Positions 6,730-10,779 of a stretch of DNA of 10,779 nt are shown here, in pieces (the stretch's first letter is position 1; every line of letters starts with the position of its first letter). A program made the position numbers and the translations under genes. This DNA is from CAYNNP01 sp964398215 (GTDB lineage Bacteria > Planctomycetota > Planctomycetia > Pirellulales > Pirellulaceae): NCBI GenBank assembly GCA_964398215.1, contig CAYNNP010000225.1, positions 1-10,779 of the forward strand. The letters are read 5' to 3'. The notes beneath the pieces were generated by a model. That model saw only the letters and a program-made list of their open reading frames with translations. It had not been told where the DNA came from and did not search any database.

Positions 6730-6777
6730 GTATAGACTGGAGACATAGGAAACCCAGGTTACCGTCATAGCGGTAAA
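6730..6777 (+). mobile_element. Second IS481-like end, facing right toward the glycosidase gene
   Basis: Bases 6730-6753 match the inward-reading end at 6498-6475 (minus strand) at 21 of 24 positions, including GTATAGAC and AGACATAGG, and a GTTACC...GGTAA second motif follows. The orientation is opposite to the first end. The 9-base word AGCGGTAAA occurs directly before it (6721-6729) and again at 6769-6777. The glycosidase gene starts 16 bases after the second copy, where the transposase N-terminus would be expected. It may be the 5' end of the rightward element whose transposase C-terminus lies at 8401-8689, or a short solo relic. Confidence 0.5.
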
Positions 6778-6793
6778 TTGAGGTGCCTCGAGA

Positions 6794-8383
6794 ATGAATG
6801 GTATGAATAGAGCGATCATTGCTTTCCTTGTAACGGCAGCGTTCTCCTGTGGTTTCACAACTGCGGAGGATCAAGAGCTGATCGTCTACAGCGAAGTACC
6901 TGGCGCTGAAGCCTCCGACCAGTACGCCCTAGCGATCAGGAAACTGGGTTCCAACGGCCCATGGCAACGGCCCTTCGCATTCATTACCCGGTGCAAGAAG
7001 GCAATCGATGGTAAGAACAACTACTACCCGCATTTGAGCAACTGGAGTAACACTTACATCAATTTCGAGATGAATGGTCCCGTAGAAATCGCGATACGCA
7101 AGGTCAGCGGAGAACCGATTCGGAAGTCGGCCGTTCATCCCAGAAGAAAGACGGCGTCATGTACTGTTCGTGACGGGATAGCATACGTGGTCATTGAGAA
7201 GCCGTGCCTGATTGCGGTAGACGTCGATGGCCAAATGGATGATCAGAATACGGGGAAGGGATATCGCGGAGATCCAATCCACACACTAACCATCTTCGCA
7301 AACCCATTAATTGAGAACCGCCCAAAGCTTGATAACCCAAACGTGCGCACTGTCAGGCCGGGTGAGACTGCACCCAGCGAAGGGGATTGGAAGACGCTCT
7401 ATTTCTTGCCGGGTGTTCACAATATAGGCGTCGCGTTTCCGGTCCACGCGAATAGGAACTACTACATTCCCGGTAACGCGGTTGTTCACGGCACGATGAG
7501 CAATCATGGCAACTGGAACGATGGTCACGGTATCAGGATTTTCGGGTACGGCGTGCTCTCCGGATCCAAAATCACCCACCCAGAATTGGCCTCACCCAAG
7601 CCGAAAGAGCCCGAACTGCACGATCCGATCCACATCGTTGGCGCTACGAACACATCCGTCGAGGGCATTACGCTGGCCGATTCGGCCTATCACTCATTGA
7701 TGCTAGTTACCGGTTACGAGCCGGACGCGCCAACCGACATGCGTTGGATAAAGATCTTTACATGGAGAAGAAACGGGGACGGCATCAACCCATTCGGCAA
7801 CGGCCTGATCGAGGATTGTTTTATTCGCACGCAGGACGATTCCACGTACGTCAATGGTCGAGGCATTCGCAGGGTCACTTATTGGAACGACTTCAATGGA
7901 TCAACGTTTGTCCTCAGTTCGCTGCCCAACAGGAAGATAATTGTGGAGGACTGCGACGTCATCTATGCGCGAGCCGGTTGGGATTCTTGGAGTGGCGGGC
8001 GTCTGTTCAATATGCGAGGTGAAGGAAATGGTCCTTGCGGAGAGGGCGTCGTGTTTCGGAACATTCGGGTCGAGGATCCGCGACCGACTCTACAGCACTT
8101 TCTGATCGCCATGCAGGGTGTGAAACCCTATTCCAAAGAAGGTCAACCAAGGCGGGGAGCGGGTGATCTTTCCGGCGTCCTCTTTCAGGATATCGAGATT
8201 GCTGCTCCGAGCATTTTGGGAGAGCGAGATGTACTTTGGGGAGCGGCCGATGCGCAGATCCTGAACCTGACCTTCGATAATGTCACCATCGGCGGCGAGC
8301 AGATCGACATCCTCGACCACTTCAAGCACAACGAGCATGTGCGAAATATCAGATTCAAGACCAGTCCGGTGCGTCGGCCATAA
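6794..8383 (+). CDS. Secreted GH49/GH28-like beta-helix glycoside hydrolase
   Basis: The product has 529 residues. A signal peptide (about 4-25, NRAIIAFLVTAAFSCGFTTA) is followed by an N-terminal beta-sandwich (about 27-200, with LTIFANPL and YFLPGVHNIG) and a right-handed parallel beta-helix (about 220-525, with GYGVLSGSKI, HIVGATNTSVEGITL and repeated FxNIxxE-type rungs). Predicted catalytic aspartates are Asp329 in NGDGI and Asp348/Asp349 in TQDDS. Their 19/20-residue spacing equals that of the GH49 dextranase triad as I recall it (Asp376, Asp395, Asp396), slightly less than in GH28. The two-domain layout also favours GH49. It should cleave an alpha-linked polysaccharide, of unknown identity. 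GAGG at 6781-6784 lies nine bases before ATG 6794; ATG 6803 is an alternative. The gene appears complete although it is hemmed in by IS481 relics on both sides, suggesting acquisition or capture with mobile DNA. Confidence 0.8.
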   Translation: MNGMNRAIIAFLVTAAFSCGFTTAEDQELIVYSEVPGAEASDQYALAIRKLGSNGPWQRPFAFITRCKKAIDGKNNYYPHLSNWSNTYINFEMNGPVEIAIRKVSGEPIRKSAVHPRRKTASCTVRDGIAYVVIEKPCLIAVDVDGQMDDQNTGKGYRGDPIHTLTIFANPLIENRPKLDNPNVRTVRPGETAPSEGDWKTLYFLPGVHNIGVAFPVHANRNYYIPGNAVVHGTMSNHGNWNDGHGIRIFGYGVLSGSKITHPELASPKPKEPELHDPIHIVGATNTSVEGITLADSAYHSLMLVTGYEPDAPTDMRWIKIFTWRRNGDGINPFGNGLIEDCFIRTQDDSTYVNGRGIRRVTYWNDFNGSTFVLSSLPNRKIIVEDCDVIYARAGWDSWSGGRLFNMRGEGNGPCGEGVVFRNIRVEDPRPTLQHFLIAMQGVKPYSKEGQPRRGAGDLSGVLFQDIEIAAPSILGERDVLWGAADAQILNLTFDNVTIGGEQIDILDHFKHNEHVRNIRFKTSPVRRP

Positions 8384-8400
8384 CATCTTTGTAAAGCACG

Positions 8401-8689
8401 AGCAGTTTCTTCTTGAGACGCTCGGTGACTTTCGATCCTTGGCGCAGTGTTTACAACCACCAGCGGCCTCATCACGCATTGGAGATGGAGGTTCCCAGTA
8501 GCCGCTATCAGGTCAGCGAGCGTTCGTTTGTCGAAGTGACAGGCGATTTTGAATACAGCGAGGCCTTCTTGGATCAACCGATTGGCTTGTGTTACGGATC
8601 AAGACGGTTTATGGAGGATCTTCTACTGTCGCTTCCAGGTCGCGGAGTTAGACGAGCGAGAGGGTTGCATGCGGTACGACCGCCGCTAA
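8401..8689 (+). pseudogene. IS481-family transposase, C-terminal fragment with a frameshift
   Basis: From 8431 frame 1 encodes FDPWRSVYNHQRPHHALEME, followed by VPSSRYQVSERSF and FEYSEAF. This is the conserved C-terminal block of IS481 transposases (WR..YN..RPH.AL.M..P..RY). Near 8590 the homology moves to frame 2 and continues VTDQDGLWRIFYCRFQVAEL, then DEREG, to a TAA at 8687-8689, which is the usual DG.W..F....L..LDER ending. One extra base at about 8590 accounts for the shift. The helix-turn-helix and DDE core are missing, so it cannot encode a working transposase. No matching IS end follows within 100 bases. Its direction is opposite to the N-terminal fragment at 6242-6415, so the two are not halves of one simply interrupted gene. 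Confidence 0.75.
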
Positions 8690-8745
8690 CAACAACGGCC
8701 CATGGCAGGATCCTTCTCGCATTTCAATTGTCAAACAGTTGCACC

Positions 8746-9354
8746 CTACAACGAATCAGCATCCCAGCGTTCGTCCACATAATCTTGTGCGTCGACTGGA
8801 ACAAACAGTTCTAACGGATCACGATTATCGTTGATGGCTTCGTATTCATTCTTGATCATGTTTGGGCGGAACAGTAAATCTGACCCGGCGACGATACGAA
8901 AACCAAGGCTTGCACGTTCCCTGTCGTTCATGTCCGTTTCGCTCTTGCTCATCACCGTTGCCGTAAATTCAGAGAACATCTTGCAGATTTGATCCACAAT
9001 CAGACGCTGCCAGTCGCGAAGCGAAGGATGGAAAACACTCTGGCGCAAATACAGCAAGCCGCCGATCGGATCGTCAAACCCAAAGTCTTTTCGGATTTCA
9101 TCAAAATCGTGACTCGGTTCGATCACAGACGAATAGACACGTTCCCAACTCGCTGAGTCAGCATCGCAAACATGCAAAACGGGATGGCCCAACTCTTGCG
9201 CACGATCGATGTCGAGATGATCAAGCGAGATTCGCCCTGCAGTCACTTCCTCATCGCTTTTTGTGTAGCAAACAACATCAATTTCATGCGAGATGATGAC
9301 CTCGTTCGGATCAACTGGCATTGGATTGTATGTCATACGTATTTGAAACTTCAT
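8746..9354 (-). CDS. Hypothetical protein, possible GNAT-like fold, 202 aa
   Basis: This is an intact acidic, soluble protein without a signal peptide. The first half (residues 1-80) has alternating strands and charged helices (IISHEIDVVCYTKSDEEVTA, then GRISLDHLDIDRAQELG). In the second half, LLYLRQSVFHPSLRDWQRL resembles the GNAT strand 4/helix 3 region, and the end SLGFRIVAGSDLLFR resembles the terminal lGFr..pgsd..r element of GNAT acetyltransferases. However, the acetyl-CoA pyrophosphate loop (R/Q-x-x-G-x-G/A) is not conserved (HPSLRDWQRL), so catalysis is doubtful. Start at ATG 9354 has AGGA 13 bases upstream, which is somewhat far. The stop lies 57 bases from the transposase relic, with which it converges. 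The product could be a partner in a toxin-antitoxin or defence pair with the restriction remnant, but nothing in the sequence shows that. Confidence 0.65.
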   Translation of the reverse strand: MKFQIRMTYNPMPVDPNEVIISHEIDVVCYTKSDEEVTAGRISLDHLDIDRAQELGHPVLHVCDADSASWERVYSSVIEPSHDFDEIRKDFGFDDPIGGLLYLRQSVFHPSLRDWQRLIVDQICKMFSEFTATVMSKSETDMNDRERASLGFRIVAGSDLLFRPNMIKNEYEAINDNRDPLELFVPVDAQDYVDERWDADSL

Positions 9355-9607
9355 CGCAATTAGCTATTCCTATTTTGGGTTTGCAAGTTTTTCCAACTTT
9401 TGCCACGAAATTGACGCAAGACTGGCCTCTCACGCTGGACGCAGATGACTTTAGGCGTGTGTTTTTTCAACAAGCCGATCTCTTTGTTGGGCGTTACGAT
9501 TATCGGATGAAGACCAAAATCCGCAAGGCTTCGATGATCCGAGTCGTTAGGACTGCGTCGTTTGTCATGGTTGTTGATTCATTTGCTTGACGCCGCGATT
9601 ACAGATC

Positions 9608-10291
9608 TTACATCCCGGCTAGTTTTTTCAACGCGGCTTCGCAAATGAAACCTACGCGATCCGCATTCCTCATCTCGATGGCCCAATCCTGTGATTCGCC
9701 CGGAGCTTTTGAATTCACTCCACGAATCGCAGTTTTCAAGCAGTCTTCGATTTCGTAGCTCATCAGGCCTTCGTCACTACATGCGACTTGGTAGCTGCCG
9801 TCCTTCATGAGTTGCAGACCTAGCTTCTTGACTTCTTCAATTTCGTCCTGCCGAACCAGCTCCTTGAATCCATTCTTGACTTCTTTGTAGGCGCCGTAGT
9901 CATTTTTGACTCCGCCGTCGAACAAGACAAAGTCGTGCATCAATTCGATGATTCGCTCCTTGCGGCACATCTTCAGAAGATACTTATCCAGTTTCAGCCG
10001 CTCGTTATCCTGAACGTCTTCTTTCCAAGTCAGATAGAACTTCTCTGGTGTCTGGATCGTGCCATATCGCAGTCCTTCGGTGTCATTGCCCGCGAACAGA
10101 ATTTGCACGGTTGTGAAAAACCATTCGTTGAACTCTGGTTTCTGATTCGACAGATTTTGACGAATTCCGTCGCCGATGCTGACGCGACTATTTTTCAGTT
10201 CAATCACACCGAAGGCGATGCCGTTGATATACAGCACCAGATCGGGGCGGCGGTTGTGCCCACCTTTCAACAGCGTGACTTCTTCTGCAAC
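9608..10291 (-). pseudogene. hsdR: Broken hsdR, nuclease part joined to an unidentified C-terminus
   Basis: In the frame that reads VAEEVTLLKGGHNRRPDLVL, the protein continues YINGIAFGVIELKNSRVSIG, LKLDKYLLKMCRKERIIELM and HDFVLFDGGVK. This is the N-terminal nuclease region of type I restriction HsdR, with a PD-(D/E)xK signature (Asp in RRPD, then Glu and Lys in IELK). After GGVK (about 9905) homology stops abruptly, where HsdR should continue to the PHQYFGI and GSGKS helicase motifs. It is followed in frame by about 97 residues that I do not recognise (KNGFKELVRQDEIEEVKKLG, SDEGLMSYEIEDCLK, VGFICEAALKKLAGM). The helicase and translocase domains are gone, so restriction activity is not expected. 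This part is also out of frame with the upstream hsdR section. A TTG at 10270 could restart translation. Confidence 0.75.
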
Positions 10292-10646
10292 CCAAAGTCA
10301 TTGTTCTCGGGGTTTTCCCAGTCGATCAGGTGAACTTTTTCATTGACACCGCTGGCTTGTGTTTTGACATCAACACCGTATCGCAGCAAGCTATAAACCG
10401 CCTTGTTGTTTTCGTACAAACTGCGGTTGGTGTTGGTCGCTTCCAATCGCAGTCGATAGATCGCAGCAGAGATTTGCGGGTCCGAGTAGCGACGCTTGCG
10501 CAAGTTCTTAGTGAGGTATTCCTCTTCGATATTGTCGTTGCCCAGGCGGTCTTCAAAGTTGCCATAGGGCTTATAGCCAAGCTCGTCTTTGAATAGCTTG
10601 ATCACACGATTCTGTGTCGCGCGTTCTGGTTTGCCAATGTCGTCAT
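10267..10646 (-). pseudogene. hsdR: hsdR N-terminal section, frameshifted at both ends
   Basis: The frame encodes DIGKPERATQNRVIKLFKDE, LGYKPYGNFEDRLGN, AIYRLRLEATNTNRSLYENN and KVHLIDWENPENNDF, matching the start of type I restriction endonuclease HsdR. Family members begin M-x-DIGKPERATQ. Here the likely original ATG at 10644-10646 is one base out of frame (ATGACGACATT, where ATGACCGACATT would fit), and the open frame instead extends uselessly upstream to an ATG at 10737. At the other end, GACTTTGGGTTGCAG should read DF-x-VAEEVT, but one base is missing at the G-run (plus-strand 10291-10293), so translation runs into a TGA at 10267. The two one-base lesions and the missing helicase mark it as inactive, unless both lesions are sequencing errors. 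Confidence 0.7.
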
Positions 10647-10690
10647 GATTGTGCCCAACGCGATTTTGTGAGTGGACTAGGATTCTAGCC

Positions 10691-10779
10691 CTATTTATCC
10701 TGCAAATCACTTGCGTATTGAGTGATGGGCAGTGCAATGTTTTCGGCCCAACGGGCCATTCGTTTGCCTAGCCCAGGCC
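10691..10779 (-). CDS. C-terminal fragment of a gene running off the right edge
   Basis: The minus strand encodes PGLGKRMARWAENIALPITQ, YASDLQDK and a TAG at 10691-10693. Codon use and composition look genuine, and the TAG lies 44 bases before the likely hsdR start, so it is probably the upstream cistron of the same operon. Type I systems often place hsdM or hsdS there, but I do not recognise these 28 residues and will not name them. Confidence 0.45.
   Translation of the reverse strand, partial: PGLGKRMARWAENIALPITQYASDLQDK

Noticed and set aside
8413..8814. 133-codon plus-strand frame as an intact gene
   Set aside because: Only its first part matches the IS481 transposase end; beyond about 8590 the homology continues in another frame, so the tail of this frame is not real protein.
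9321..9590. Plus-strand 89-codon frame, and a 22-codon minus-strand frame at 9500-9568
   Set aside because: Neither has a ribosome site or recognisable motif; the stretch 9355-9607 is treated as intergenic with nothing I can support.

Overview
The window looks like chromosome of a Planctomycetota bacterium, most likely Pirellulales/Rhodopirellula-like. The reasons are the dense set of planctomycete-style extracytoplasmic proteins: a formylglycine sulfatase, CxxCH heme domains of the Pirellula/Verrucomicrobium type, and the start of a DUF1592-type cytochrome. Base composition is moderate and upstream Shine-Dalgarno signals are often weak.

Layout. 1-289 (+) holds the 3' end of an unidentified gene, broken by a one-base frameshift near 134. 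316-804 (-) is a small lysine-rich hypothetical protein. 839-6170 (-) is a leftward operon. It starts with a secreted sulfatase fused to a C-terminal cytochrome domain (3732-6170). Next comes a secreted protein with a carboxypeptidase-regulatory-like domain, a first heme motif, a seven-bladed Vgb-like propeller and a C-terminal heme domain (1177-3648). An ATGA overlap then leads into a truncated DUF1592-type cytochrome (839-1180). 6242-6499 (-) is a 5' fragment of an IS481-family element, carrying the transposase helix-turn-helix region and an IS end. 6730-6777 is a second IS481-like end facing the other way. 6794-8383 (+) is a secreted GH49/GH28-like beta-helix glycosidase. About 20 bases downstream is an IS481 transposase C-terminal relic (8401-8689, +). 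8746-9354 (-) is a hypothetical protein with a GNAT-like C-terminus. 9608-10646 (-) is a broken and truncated hsdR, joined in frame to an unidentified C-terminus. 10691-10779 (-) is the end of another gene that runs off the right edge. I saw no tRNA, rRNA or CRISPR array.

How it may work. The sulfatase, the propeller cytochrome and the glycosidase are all predicted to be exported, and would fit breakdown of sulfated polysaccharide outside the cytoplasm. The unusual part is that heme domains are covalently attached to the sulfatase and to the propeller protein. Both proteins also share a homologous segment of about 60 residues just upstream of their C-terminal heme domains. This suggests that the two products work together, perhaps by docking on a common redox partner or on each other; that step is inference. 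The edges of the window (transposon relics, truncated cytochrome, broken restriction gene, frameshifted left gene) show an accessory region undergoing insertion and decay, while the three large secreted-protein genes remain intact.
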